A DNA stretch of 64,000 bases, taken from positions 48,442 through 112,441 of the forward strand of contig DDTB01000008.1 of NCBI GenBank assembly GCA_002343985.1. The letters run 5' to 3'. How positions within the stretch are numbered: the first letter of the stretch is position 1; the number at the start of each line of letters is the position of its first letter. The notes under the pieces are model-generated. The model saw only the letters and a program-made list of their open reading frames with translations. It was not told the origin of the DNA and did no database searches. The translations under genes and the position numbers were made by a program. The DNA is from Chitinophagaceae bacterium UBA2375. Its GTDB lineage: Bacteria > Bacteroidota > Bacteroidia > Chitinophagales > Chitinophagaceae. This document shows, one piece after another, positions 9,275 to 17,372 of this stretch.

Positions 9275-9718
9275 CTAATTCTTCTCAAACGTCAGGTAAT
9301 CGGTGCCGCTGCCGCCGCCGCTGACATCTTCGAGTTTGATGCGCGTGTCGGTGCGTTCGGTAACATGCCAGTCATCGCTTAATTCCGCAAATGCGGCCGG
9401 GGTTGAGAATGCAAGGATCAGCTTCACCTGCGAATCATCCAGTCCGGTAACCCATGTACCCGTTACGGTGCTGGAGCCATTCACCGCGGTAAGCACGTTG
9501 CCGCTGCCAAACGTGAAGGCATAGCCGCTGTAATTGCTGGTTTCCTCGTGGTCGGTATCCCAATAATATGTAATCCGCCAGGTACCTGAACTGAGTGTAT
9601 TGCTCACGGTGGTAGGCGTAGGGTTGTTAGTATTATTGTTGTTGTCGTTGTTATCGTTGCTGCAGGCGCTCAGGAAAAAGAGGCTGAAGGCAAGTGAAAC
9701 GGAAAGGAGTTTTTTCAT
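9275..9718 (-). CDS. Lipocalin-like lipoprotein
   Basis: A 147-residue lipoprotein. The signal peptide has a lipobox LSAC with Cys at residue 19, followed by an unusual Asn/Asp linker (SNDNNDNNNNTNNP) and a compact beta-rich domain (GTWRITYYWDTDHEE, VTGTWVTGLDD, LTFEKN). This matches the small lipocalin-like lipoproteins common in Bacteroidota; the ligand is unknown. By the known lipoprotein export signal of Bacteroidota, the acidic residues just after the Cys could favour surface exposure (inference). The gene is monocistronic with its own terminator. Confidence 0.7.
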   Translation of the reverse strand: MKKLLSVSLAFSLFFLSACSNDNNDNNNNTNNPTPTTVSNTLSSGTWRITYYWDTDHEETSNYSGYAFTFGSGNVLTAVNGSSTVTGTWVTGLDDSQVKLILAFSTPAAFAELSDDWHVTERTDTRIKLEDVSGGGSGTDYLTFEKN

Positions 9719-9789
9719 GGTGTTTTTTTAGCAATGAATAAATGATGATGATGTAAATATATACATAACAAAAGGCGTACCGGACTTTA

Positions 9790-9821
9790 AACCCTGTCGG
9801 GGTTATAACCCCGACAGGGTT
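9790..9821. repeat. Perfect 32-bp palindrome
   Basis: The 16-base arm AACCCTGTCGGGGTTA is followed at once by its exact reverse complement, ending at 9821. It lies between the lipoprotein gene and katG, outside both, with no adjoining T-run. It looks like a dispersed extragenic palindrome rather than a terminator. Confidence 0.7.
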
Positions 9822-9833
9822 GTTCCCGATAAT

Positions 9834-9860
9834 AAAAAAAGGAACCCTGAAAAAAGTTCC
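9834..9860 (-). terminator. Probable terminator of katG
   Basis: On the minus strand GGAAC...GTTCC (9841-9860) forms a short hairpin with a 10-base loop and runs into seven T residues. It begins 36 bases after the katG stop. The stem is only five pairs, so the call is moderate. Confidence 0.5.
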
Positions 9861-9896
9861 CGTATTGGTTTAACATGAAAATCTACTCAGGTTTTA

Positions 9897-12131
9897 TCAA
9901 GCCAGCTCGAAACGGTCGAGGTTCATCACTTTGTTCCAGGCAGCAATGAAGTCGCGCACGAATTTCTCTTTGGCATCCTGGCAGGCATACACTTCCGCGA
10001 TCGCCCTCAGTTCCGAATTAGAACCAAAAATCAGGTCAACCCTGGTGCCGGTCCACTTCACGTTACCGGTCTTCCTGTCGCGGCCTTCAAAGAGGTCCTG
10101 AGCGTCGGACGTGGCTTTCCATTTGGTTCCAAAATCGAGCAGGTTCACAAAGAAATCGTTGCTCAGTTTACCCGGCGTCATGGTGAACACACCCAGGTTT
10201 GACTGGTCGAAGTTGGCGCCAAGGACCCTGAGTCCTCCAACCAGCACGGTCATTTCCGGCGCGGTTAAGGTCATCAATTGCGCCTTATCGATCAGCATCT
10301 CTTCCGCCACATACCGGCTATGACCCTTGGCATAGTTGCGGAACCCGTCGGCCAATGGCTCCAGTACCGCAAAGGATTCCACATCGGTTTGATCCTGTGA
10401 TGCATCGGTGCGGCCGGGAGTGAATGGAACGCCGATGGTATAACCCGCATCCTTAGCCGCTTTTTCAATGGCAGCTACGCCAGCAAGCACAATCATATCG
10501 GCCAAGGATATTTTCCTGGACCCGTTGGCGCCATTGAAAGCAGATTGGATGCCTTCGAGCACAGTCAGCACTTTAGACAGGCGGGCCGGGTTATTGGCTT
10601 CCCAGTCTTTTTGCGGGGCCAGCCTGATGCGGGCACCGTTAGCGCCGCCGCGTTTATCGGATCCGCGGAATGTGGAAGCGGAGGCCCAAGCTGTACTCAC
10701 CAGTTCCGGAATGCTCAAACCGGATGACAGGATCTTTGATTTCAGGTCGGCAACATCCGCGTCGTTTACCAGTTCGTGGTCAACCGCCGGGATCGGGTCT
10801 TGCCAGATCAGCACTTCTGCAGGCACTTCCTTGCCGAGGTAGCGGGCGCGCGGGCCCATGTCGCGGTGGGTCAGTTTAAACCATGCGCGTGCAAAGGCAT
10901 CGGCAAACTGGTCTGGGTTTTCGTAAAAACGCCTTGAAATTTTTTCGTATTCCGGATCGAATTTCAGGGAGAGGTCGGTGGTCAGCATCATGGGTGCATG
11001 CTTTTTGCCTGCCACGTGCGCGTCGGGGACGGTACCTGCACCGGCGCCATCTGTTGGCGTCCACTGCCAGGCACCCGCAGGGCTCTTGGTCAGTTCCCAC
11101 TCGTATCCAAAAAGGTTTTCGAAATAGTTGTTGCTCCATTGTGTTGGCGTGGTTGTCCAGGCGCCTTCCAGACCACTGGAGATGGTATCTTCCGCGTTGC
11201 CTTTGCCAAAACTGTTGCTCCAACCCATGCCTTGTTCTTCGATGCCGGCTCCCGCGGGTTCTTTGCCTACATACTTGCCGGGGTCTGCAGCTCCGTGTGT
11301 TTTACCGAAAGTATGTCCGCCTGCAATCAGGGCCACGGTTTCTTCATCGTTCATGGCCATGCGGGCGAAGGTGTCGCGGATATCCCTTGCGGCTGCAATG
11401 GGGTCGGGTTTGCCGTTCGGGCCTTCGGGGTTCACATAGATCAATCCCATCTGCACGGCGGCCAGTGGGTTTTCGAGGTCGCGCTCACCGCTGTAGCGTT
11501 TATCGCCCAGCCATTCTTTTTCAGAACCCCAGTACACATCTTCTTCGGGTTCCCAAACATCTTCGCGGCCACCGGCGAAGCCAAAGGTTTTGAAGCCCAT
11601 GGTTTCGAGGGCAACGTTTCCGGCCAGGATCATCAGGTCGGCCCAGGAAATTTTGTTGCCGTATTTCTGTTTGATCGGCCAGAGCAGCAGTCGGGCTTTG
11701 TCGAGGTTTACGTTATCGGGCCAACTGTTCAAAGGCGCGAAACGCTGTGTGCCGGTACCGGCGCCACCGCGGCCATCCTGTATGCGGTAAGTACCGGCGC
11801 TGTGCCATGCCATGCGGATCATGAACGGGCCGTAGTGACCGTAGTCGGCGGGCCACCAGTCCTGCGAATCCGTCATCAGGTCTGCGAGGTCTTTTTTCAC
11901 CGCATCGAGGTCAAGGCTTTTGAATGCTTCGGCATAGTTAAAGCCCGGCTCCATCGGGTTCGATAAATTGGAGTGCTGGCGAAGGATATTCAGCTTGAGC
12001 TGGTTCGGCCACCAGTCGCGGTTACTGGTTCCACGGCCAGCAACAGGCAGTTTGGAAGCCCCGGAGAACGGGCATTTGCTCTCCCCGTTCACCTGGTAGG
12101 TGTTTGTGTTTTCTGCGGCTTGACTTTCCAT
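9897..12131 (-). CDS. katG: Catalase-peroxidase KatG
   Basis: A 744-residue bifunctional heme catalase-peroxidase, the full family length (two peroxidase-like halves). The N-terminal half has the distal pocket RMAWHSAGTYR (Arg106, Trp109, His110), the tyrosine of LIYVNPEGPNG (Tyr233), the Met of ARMAMND (Met259) and the proximal heme ligand in AGGHTFGKTHG (His274). Trp109-Tyr233-Met259 is the covalent adduct needed for catalase activity, so all key residues are present. There is no signal peptide, so it acts in the cytoplasm. It is divergent from oxyR across 148 bp that carry an OxyR-type motif, the classic peroxide-response arrangement. Confidence 0.97.
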   Translation of the reverse strand: MESQAAENTNTYQVNGESKCPFSGASKLPVAGRGTSNRDWWPNQLKLNILRQHSNLSNPMEPGFNYAEAFKSLDLDAVKKDLADLMTDSQDWWPADYGHYGPFMIRMAWHSAGTYRIQDGRGGAGTGTQRFAPLNSWPDNVNLDKARLLLWPIKQKYGNKISWADLMILAGNVALETMGFKTFGFAGGREDVWEPEEDVYWGSEKEWLGDKRYSGERDLENPLAAVQMGLIYVNPEGPNGKPDPIAAARDIRDTFARMAMNDEETVALIAGGHTFGKTHGAADPGKYVGKEPAGAGIEEQGMGWSNSFGKGNAEDTISSGLEGAWTTTPTQWSNNYFENLFGYEWELTKSPAGAWQWTPTDGAGAGTVPDAHVAGKKHAPMMLTTDLSLKFDPEYEKISRRFYENPDQFADAFARAWFKLTHRDMGPRARYLGKEVPAEVLIWQDPIPAVDHELVNDADVADLKSKILSSGLSIPELVSTAWASASTFRGSDKRGGANGARIRLAPQKDWEANNPARLSKVLTVLEGIQSAFNGANGSRKISLADMIVLAGVAAIEKAAKDAGYTIGVPFTPGRTDASQDQTDVESFAVLEPLADGFRNYAKGHSRYVAEEMLIDKAQLMTLTAPEMTVLVGGLRVLGANFDQSNLGVFTMTPGKLSNDFFVNLLDFGTKWKATSDAQDLFEGRDRKTGNVKWTGTRVDLIFGSNSELRAIAEVYACQDAKEKFVRDFIAAWNKVMNLDRFELA

Positions 12132-12256
12132 AAATTGTAGAATGAGTTTGGTTTAGAAATGGGATAAGTTGATCCCTTGCTTGACAATTCCCTGTTTAAT
12201 ATGTACAAATTTCACCATAATAACCCATAAACAAAAATGATATTTTCTATCTTTAC

Positions 12257-12271
12257 ATAGATAAAATCTAT
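12257..12271 (+). promoter_or_regulatory. OxyR binding motif between katG and oxyR
   Basis: The 15 bases ATAGATAAAATCTAT match the known OxyR half-operator ATAGnTnnnAnCTAT at every fixed position. A CTAT at 12247-12250, six bases upstream, may belong to a degenerate second half-site; the canonical spacing is seven. The motif ends eight bases before the oxyR ATG and 126-140 bases upstream of the katG ATG, so OxyR could repress itself and activate katG. Confidence 0.75.
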
Positions 12272-12279
12272 CAAAAATC

Positions 12280-13227
12280 ATGAACCTGCAGCAACTGGAA
12301 TATGTGCTGGCGTTGGCGGAACACCGGCATTTCGGTCGTGCCGCGGAAGCCTGTTTTGTGACGCAGCCCACGTTGAGTATGATGGTGGTGAAACTGGAGG
12401 AGGAATTGGGCTTGAGGTTGTTCGACCGGTCAAAAAAACCGGTGCAGCCCACCCGGGAGGGCGAGCTGGTGATTGCCCATGCGCGGGAGATACTGGCAGG
12501 CGCAGAATCCCTGCGGGCCTTAGCCGGGGAGATCAGGGGAGAAGTGAGGGGCGAATTGCACCTGGGCATCATCCCTACCCTCGCACCATACCTCCTGCCC
12601 CTTTTCCTGCAGGCGTTTACAGAACAGCACCCGCATTTGAAAGTGTTTATCAAGGAGATGGTAACCAGCGATATCCTGCAAAAGCTGAAAGACGGACAGC
12701 TCGACGTTGGCCTGCTGGCCACACCGTTGCATGAAGGTGGACTGGAAGAATTTCCCTTGTTTTACGAAGAGTTTTTCGCGTATTCCTCGGAGCCGGCACG
12801 CCCAGGTAAGAAAATGATCCTTCCGGCAGATATCCACCTGAACAAACTCTGGCTCCTCGAAGAAGGGCATTGCATGCGAAACCAGGTGTTCGATCTTTGT
12901 GAGTTGAAGAAAAAAGACCTGGAATCAGACCGGCTGCATTATGAAGCGGGCAGCATTGAAACCCTGATCAACCTGGTGGATAACAGTGCCGGGATCACCA
13001 TTGTACCGTACTTAGCCACACTTTTATTGAAACCTGAACAGAAGAAAAAACTCCGCCCATTTGCCGACCCCAAGCCGGTTCGGGAAGTGAGCCTGGTGGC
13101 AGTACAAGGGTTTCCCCGCAAAAAGTTGCTGAACAGCCTATTAAAGCAAATCAGCGCCACGGTGCCCAGGGGCATGCGGAGCTTGACGAATAAGCGCATC
13201 ACCCGGGCGGCCAGCCTCTCATATTAA
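12280..13227 (+). CDS. oxyR: Hydrogen-peroxide-sensing LysR-family regulator OxyR
   Basis: A 315-residue LysR-type regulator. The N-terminal helix-turn-helix is MNLQQLEYVLALAEHRHFGRAA onward (residues 1-60), followed by the substrate-binding-like domain. The two redox cysteines of OxyR are conserved in context: EEGHCMRNQ (Cys198) and FDLCELKK (Cys207), equivalent to Cys199 and Cys208 of E. coli OxyR, followed by the family's SIETLINLVDNSAGIT block. In the family, peroxide oxidises this pair to a disulfide and turns the protein into an activator. It is divergent from katG, its expected target. The start is the ATG at 12280, eight bases after the operator-like motif. Confidence 0.93.
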   Translation: MNLQQLEYVLALAEHRHFGRAAEACFVTQPTLSMMVVKLEEELGLRLFDRSKKPVQPTREGELVIAHAREILAGAESLRALAGEIRGEVRGELHLGIIPTLAPYLLPLFLQAFTEQHPHLKVFIKEMVTSDILQKLKDGQLDVGLLATPLHEGGLEEFPLFYEEFFAYSSEPARPGKKMILPADIHLNKLWLLEEGHCMRNQVFDLCELKKKDLESDRLHYEAGSIETLINLVDNSAGITIVPYLATLLLKPEQKKKLRPFADPKPVREVSLVAVQGFPRKKLLNSLLKQISATVPRGMRSLTNKRITRAASLSY

Positions 13228-13435
13228 TATGGCCCACCGCCTGTCAAAATTTTCTTTGGAATCCCGATTTTTACTTTAATATTGCAGCGGAAAAGGTTGG
13301 GAAGACAGTCCAATTTCAAGAGTCCCTCCACCCACACAACCCTTCCATCAGCAAAATTTCAACCACTTTTTTATCACTTATTATTGATCTGTCTGACGTG
13401 TATCAGCACCTCGTTTTAGACAAACGCACCCACCT
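13228..13435 (+). promoter_or_regulatory. rho leader with C-rich, G-poor tract
   Basis: A 208-base region upstream of rho contains no gene. From about 13310 to 13380 it is rich in C and A and almost free of G (for example CCCTCCACCCACACAACCC). This is the composition of rut sites, where Rho loads on RNA. Autoregulation of rho by attenuation in its leader is known in other bacteria; that it happens here is inference. Confidence 0.4.
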
Positions 13436-15055
13436 ATGTACGACGTATCACAACTGAACGATCTCCTCGTTCCCGAACTGCTGGATATTGCAGAGGAATT
13501 GGGAATTGCACAAGCTAAAAAACTGAATAAACAAGACCTCATCAATAGCATCCTCGAAAAGCAATCAGCTATGTCTCCAGAAAAAAAATCCGGCGAAGAA
13601 AAGCCAAAACGTAAACGCATCAACAAGAAAGACGCCGATGCGCCAGAAGCAGCAGCAGCCCCGGAAGAGGCCCCGAAAAAAGAAGCCGGCACAGGAACCC
13701 GCGGCCGGAAGCCGGACCCCAACCGTCCTGCAGCGCGTAAAGCGAAGCCCGAACCCGAGGAGGAGACGGAATTACAACCCATATCAGACGAAGAGTCTAC
13801 CGTTCCGCCGGCCATCGCGCAAATGTTGCAGCAGGAAGATGTGCAGCAGCCGGAGATGGATATCGCGGAACCTGTTGCGCCTGCCAGGGAACAACGCCCT
13901 TACGGGCACCGCAAGGAAAACCCGGTCTTTAACATCGAATTCGACGGCGTTGTGCTTGGCGAGGGTGTGTTGGAAATGATGCCCGATGGATATGGTTTCC
14001 TGCGCAGCAGCGATTATAATTATCTCTCCAGCCCGGATGATATCTATGTATCACCTTCACAAATAAAACTGTTCGGACTTAAAACCGGCGATACCGTGTA
14101 CGGGTCTGTTCGTCCGCCCAAAGAAGGCGAAAAATATTTCGCATTGCTGAAGGTGGAAACCATCAATGGAAAAACGCCAGAGGAAGTGCGCGACCGTGTG
14201 CCATTTGATTACCTCACGCCATTGTTCCCATATGAGAAACTCGACCTGAGTACCCGTGCCGATAATTTCAGCACGCGGATCATGGATTTGTTTACGCCTA
14301 TCGGTAAGGGCCAGCGCGGACTCATTGTAGCGCAGCCAAAGACCGGTAAAACGATGTTGCTGAAAGAAGTGGCCAATGCCATCGCCGAGAACCATCCCGA
14401 ATGTTATTTAATGGTGGTGCTGGTGGATGAAAGGCCCGAGGAGGTTACCGATATGGAGCGCAGTGTGAAAGCGGAAGTCATTGCATCCACATTCGACGAG
14501 CCTGCAGAGAAACACGTAAAAGTATCTACCATCGCTTTGCAAAAAGCCAAGCGGCTGGTGGAATGCGGACACGATGTGGTGATCCTGCTCGACTCCATCA
14601 CCCGCCTCGCGCGGGCGCACAATACGGTGGCGCCGTCATCCGGAAAGGTATTATCTGGAGGTGTGGAAGCCAACGCGATGCAGAAACCCAAGCAATTTTT
14701 TGGCGCGGCCCGTAAAATTGAAAACGGCGGTTCACTCACCATCCTCGCGACCGCACTGGTAGACACCGGCAGCAAGATGGATGAAGTGATCTTTGAAGAA
14801 TTCAAAGGAACGGGTAATATGGAATTGCAGCTTGACCGCAAACTGGCGAACCGCCGCATATTCCCGGCCATTGATATTGTATCGTCCTCAACCCGCCGCG
14901 ATGACCTCCTGCTCGATAAGGAAACCTTCCAGCGCATGTGGATCCTCCGCAAGCATATGGCAGATATGAACCCGGAAGAAGCGCTGAATACCCTGTTGAA
15001 AAATATGAAGGGTACCAGGGATAACGCCGAGTTCCTCGCGAGCATGAATGGTTAA
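13436..15055 (+). CDS. rho: Transcription termination factor Rho
   Basis: A hexameric RNA helicase that terminates transcription, 539 residues. The N-terminal helical domain (YDVSQLNDLLVPELLDIAEELG, about 1-45) is separated from the RNA-binding cold-shock-like domain by a charged, Pro/Ala-rich insertion of about 120 residues. The RNA-binding domain begins near residue 170 with GVLEMMPDGYGFLR. The ATPase domain has Walker A in VAQPKTGKTMLL and Walker B in DVVILLDSITRLARA, and the Q-loop region LSGGVEANAM is present. A long insertion of this kind is common in Bacteroidota Rho. The start is the ATG at 13436. It is the first gene of the run that continues into mnmH and selD, 32 bases ahead of the next gene. 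Confidence 0.96.
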   Translation: MYDVSQLNDLLVPELLDIAEELGIAQAKKLNKQDLINSILEKQSAMSPEKKSGEEKPKRKRINKKDADAPEAAAAPEEAPKKEAGTGTRGRKPDPNRPAARKAKPEPEEETELQPISDEESTVPPAIAQMLQQEDVQQPEMDIAEPVAPAREQRPYGHRKENPVFNIEFDGVVLGEGVLEMMPDGYGFLRSSDYNYLSSPDDIYVSPSQIKLFGLKTGDTVYGSVRPPKEGEKYFALLKVETINGKTPEEVRDRVPFDYLTPLFPYEKLDLSTRADNFSTRIMDLFTPIGKGQRGLIVAQPKTGKTMLLKEVANAIAENHPECYLMVVLVDERPEEVTDMERSVKAEVIASTFDEPAEKHVKVSTIALQKAKRLVECGHDVVILLDSITRLARAHNTVAPSSGKVLSGGVEANAMQKPKQFFGAARKIENGGSLTILATALVDTGSKMDEVIFEEFKGTGNMELQLDRKLANRRIFPAIDIVSSSTRRDDLLLDKETFQRMWILRKHMADMNPEEALNTLLKNMKGTRDNAEFLASMNG

Positions 15056-15087
15056 TTGGCCGCAGAAGCCAGTCTGAAGATGATCCA

Positions 15088-16275
15088 ATGAAACAAATCT
15101 TCGTTTATATAATAACGTTAGTGCTCTGCTGTATGGCGCTGTTGTCGACAGGGCAACCGGCAGGCCTGCAGGATATTACCGGAATCTGGAAGGGGGATTT
15201 TTATGTGGATTCAACTAAAAAAACCTATCCCTTTGAGTTATCCATTTCAGAAGATAACGGAAAGTATATTGGTTATTCCCGATTGAGTTTTGAAGAAAAA
15301 GGCACCAGGCATGTGGTCATACGGGACCACACAGTGGTTATGGAAGGCGACTCGTTTGTGATTGAAGATGTGAAGCAACTCGCGAAGGCGTCCACCATCA
15401 GCCAGCCAAAGGATGTCAGAAAGCGTATGGTCGTTACCGTTAGCCAGTCAGACTCAATACTCAGCATGGCCGGTACCTGGAAAACAAACCGCACACGTTT
15501 TTACCTCGCCGCTACAGGCACGGTATCCCTCACCAAAGAAAAAGATTTCCGCAACAGCGCATTATATCAGAAACTCGATTCCCTATCGATGGCATCCACT
15601 TTCAGTTATGTCAGGAAGGACAGGGAGGAGAAAGCTGCTATGGTTGAAGCCAATCGGGAGCGTTACCTGGTGCGCCGTGTCACGAAACCCGCCGCCGCGC
15701 TGGAACGGAAAACGGATGGCAAAAAATTACTCGCACTTGCCGGCCCCCCGGTCAGGATCATCAAGCCAAGGCCCATGGCCATTGTGCAACGCAGCACGCC
15801 TGTGGCCAGCGCCCCGGTAGCGGCTGCCGCGCCGCCCAAGGCCCCGGCTGCGCCCACGCCGGCGAAACAACCGGTTGCGCGAAGGGCAAATAATATTGTG
15901 TCTGACGGAAGGGCTGCCACACAGTTTGCCAACCGCCAGACGAGCACCATGCAGGAAGTGTTTTTCAGGAGCGATAGCCTGCAACTGACATTATACGATA
16001 ATGGCGAAATTGACGGTGATACCGTAAGTGTGCTGATGAATGGCAAAGTGATCATCGCCCGCCAGGGCTTGTCGACCAAAACAAACGTACACACTATTTA
16101 TATCGATGAGGAAACACCCGATTCTATTCAACTGGTGATGTATGCCGAAAACCTCGGAAGCATTCCGCCCAATACGGGTTTGCTGATTGTAAAAGACGGC
16201 AGCTCAACGTATGAAGTGCGGTTCAGCGCCGACCTCAAAACCAACGCGGCCATTGTGCTGCGCAGAAGAAGATAG
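15088..16275 (+). CDS. Secreted protein of unknown function, paralogue A beside mnmH
   Basis: A 395-residue protein with a signal peptide (residues about 1-22). It has three parts: an N-terminal beta-rich domain (about 25-150) opening with DITGIWKGDFYVDST, which resembles lipocalin-like folds; a Pro/Ala-rich linker (about 195-290); and a conserved C-terminal domain (about 295-395) with LTLYDNGEIDGDTVSVLMNG and NLGSIPPNTGLL, ending in RRRR. The 411-residue protein encoded at 17339-18574 has the same architecture and nearly the same C-terminal domain. I do not recognise a characterised family. Its TAG stop overlaps the GTG start of mnmH by one base, so the two are probably co-translated. Function unknown; an envelope location is likely. 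Confidence 0.7.
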   Translation: MKQIFVYIITLVLCCMALLSTGQPAGLQDITGIWKGDFYVDSTKKTYPFELSISEDNGKYIGYSRLSFEEKGTRHVVIRDHTVVMEGDSFVIEDVKQLAKASTISQPKDVRKRMVVTVSQSDSILSMAGTWKTNRTRFYLAATGTVSLTKEKDFRNSALYQKLDSLSMASTFSYVRKDREEKAAMVEANRERYLVRRVTKPAAALERKTDGKKLLALAGPPVRIIKPRPMAIVQRSTPVASAPVAAAAPPKAPAAPTPAKQPVARRANNIVSDGRAATQFANRQTSTMQEVFFRSDSLQLTLYDNGEIDGDTVSVLMNGKVIIARQGLSTKTNVHTIYIDEETPDSIQLVMYAENLGSIPPNTGLLIVKDGSSTYEVRFSADLKTNAAIVLRRRR

Positions 16276-17372
16276 TGCCGCGTCCCTTGATCCAAAAAAT
16301 TTCCATATCAGATTTTATCAGCCTCCGGGGATCAATGCCTGTTTTTGATGTGCGTAGCCCCGGGGAATTCCAGCATGCGCATATTCCTGGCGCATATTCG
16401 TTACCGTTATTTACCGATGAGGAAAGGGCGGTTGTTGGCACCCTCTATAAACAACAGGGAAAACAAAAAGCCGTTAAAGCCGGCCTCGATTATTTTGGCA
16501 CGCGCATGCGGGCCATGGTAGAGGAAGTGGAAAAAGCAGTAAAGGCATTTCAGAAATCAAACCCGGCCTATGCCGCCGGCGAAGATGCTTTACCGGTCAT
16601 TGTTCATTGCTGGCGTGGTGGTATGCGCAGCGCCGGGGTAGCCTGGCTGCTGGATGTATACGGTTTCCGCGTGCACACATTGGTGGGCGGGTACAAAGCT
16701 TATCGCAAATGGGCTTTGTCGCGATTCGAAGATCCCTATGATTTCCGCATCCTTGGAGGATACACGGGCAGCGCCAAAACAGATATCCTGGAAGCGATGC
16801 GCCAGGAGGATGTCAACATCATCAACCTGGAAGGCCTCGCGCATCATAAGGGATCGGCTTTTGGCGCCATGGGGCAAGAACCGCAACCCAGCCAGGAAAT
16901 GTTTGAGAATAAACTGGCCCTGGCTTTATTCGGGGCAAAAGGTAAAGCCTGCTGGCTGGAGGATGAAAGCCAGCGCATTGGCAAACTCACAATCCCTCAT
17001 GCCCTATGGCGCAGCATGCGGCAAAGCCCCGTTTTTTTTCTTGACAAACCCTTTGAGGAAAGGCTTGACTATATTGTAAAAACCTACGGGGGTTTTTATC
17101 AGGAAAAATATGTTCAGGCGGTATTGCGCATCCAGAAAAGGCTGGGCCCGATGGAAACAAAGACAACCATTGGGTTATTGCTGGAAAATAATATCCACGA
17201 GGCTTTCCGCATCCTGCTGGTATATTATGATAAAACATACCGGAAATCATTGCATAACCGGGAAAACCTGGATCAATTATTGCATACCATTCCCTGTACG
17301 AATACAAACAGCCATTCCATCATTCAACAATTGCTCACATGCGCCTCACAGGTTTCATTAGCATCATCCTGA
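16275..17372 (+). CDS. mnmH: tRNA 2-selenouridine synthase
   Basis: A 365-residue enzyme that replaces the sulfur of 2-thiouridine at the wobble position of tRNA-Lys, -Glu and -Gln with selenium, using selenophosphate. The N-terminal rhodanese domain carries the active-site Cys112 in VIVHCWRGGMRS. A P-loop follows at residues 161-169 (GGYTGSAKT), then the conserved GSAFGAMG and EDESQRIG blocks. The start is a GTG that overlaps the previous stop by one base; no ATG with equal coverage exists. It shares a run with selD, which makes its selenium donor. The 3' end overlaps the next gene by 34 bases. Also called SelU or YbbB. Confidence 0.93.
   Translation: MPRPLIQKISISDFISLRGSMPVFDVRSPGEFQHAHIPGAYSLPLFTDEERAVVGTLYKQQGKQKAVKAGLDYFGTRMRAMVEEVEKAVKAFQKSNPAYAAGEDALPVIVHCWRGGMRSAGVAWLLDVYGFRVHTLVGGYKAYRKWALSRFEDPYDFRILGGYTGSAKTDILEAMRQEDVNIINLEGLAHHKGSAFGAMGQEPQPSQEMFENKLALALFGAKGKACWLEDESQRIGKLTIPHALWRSMRQSPVFFLDKPFEERLDYIVKTYGGFYQEKYVQAVLRIQKRLGPMETKTTIGLLLENNIHEAFRILLVYYDKTYRKSLHNRENLDQLLHTIPCTNTNSHSIIQQLLTCASQVSLASS

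Noticed and set aside
10998..11966. Long open frame antisense to katG
   Set aside because: It lies wholly inside katG on the opposite strand, has no recognisable domain, and is explained by the codon composition of katG.
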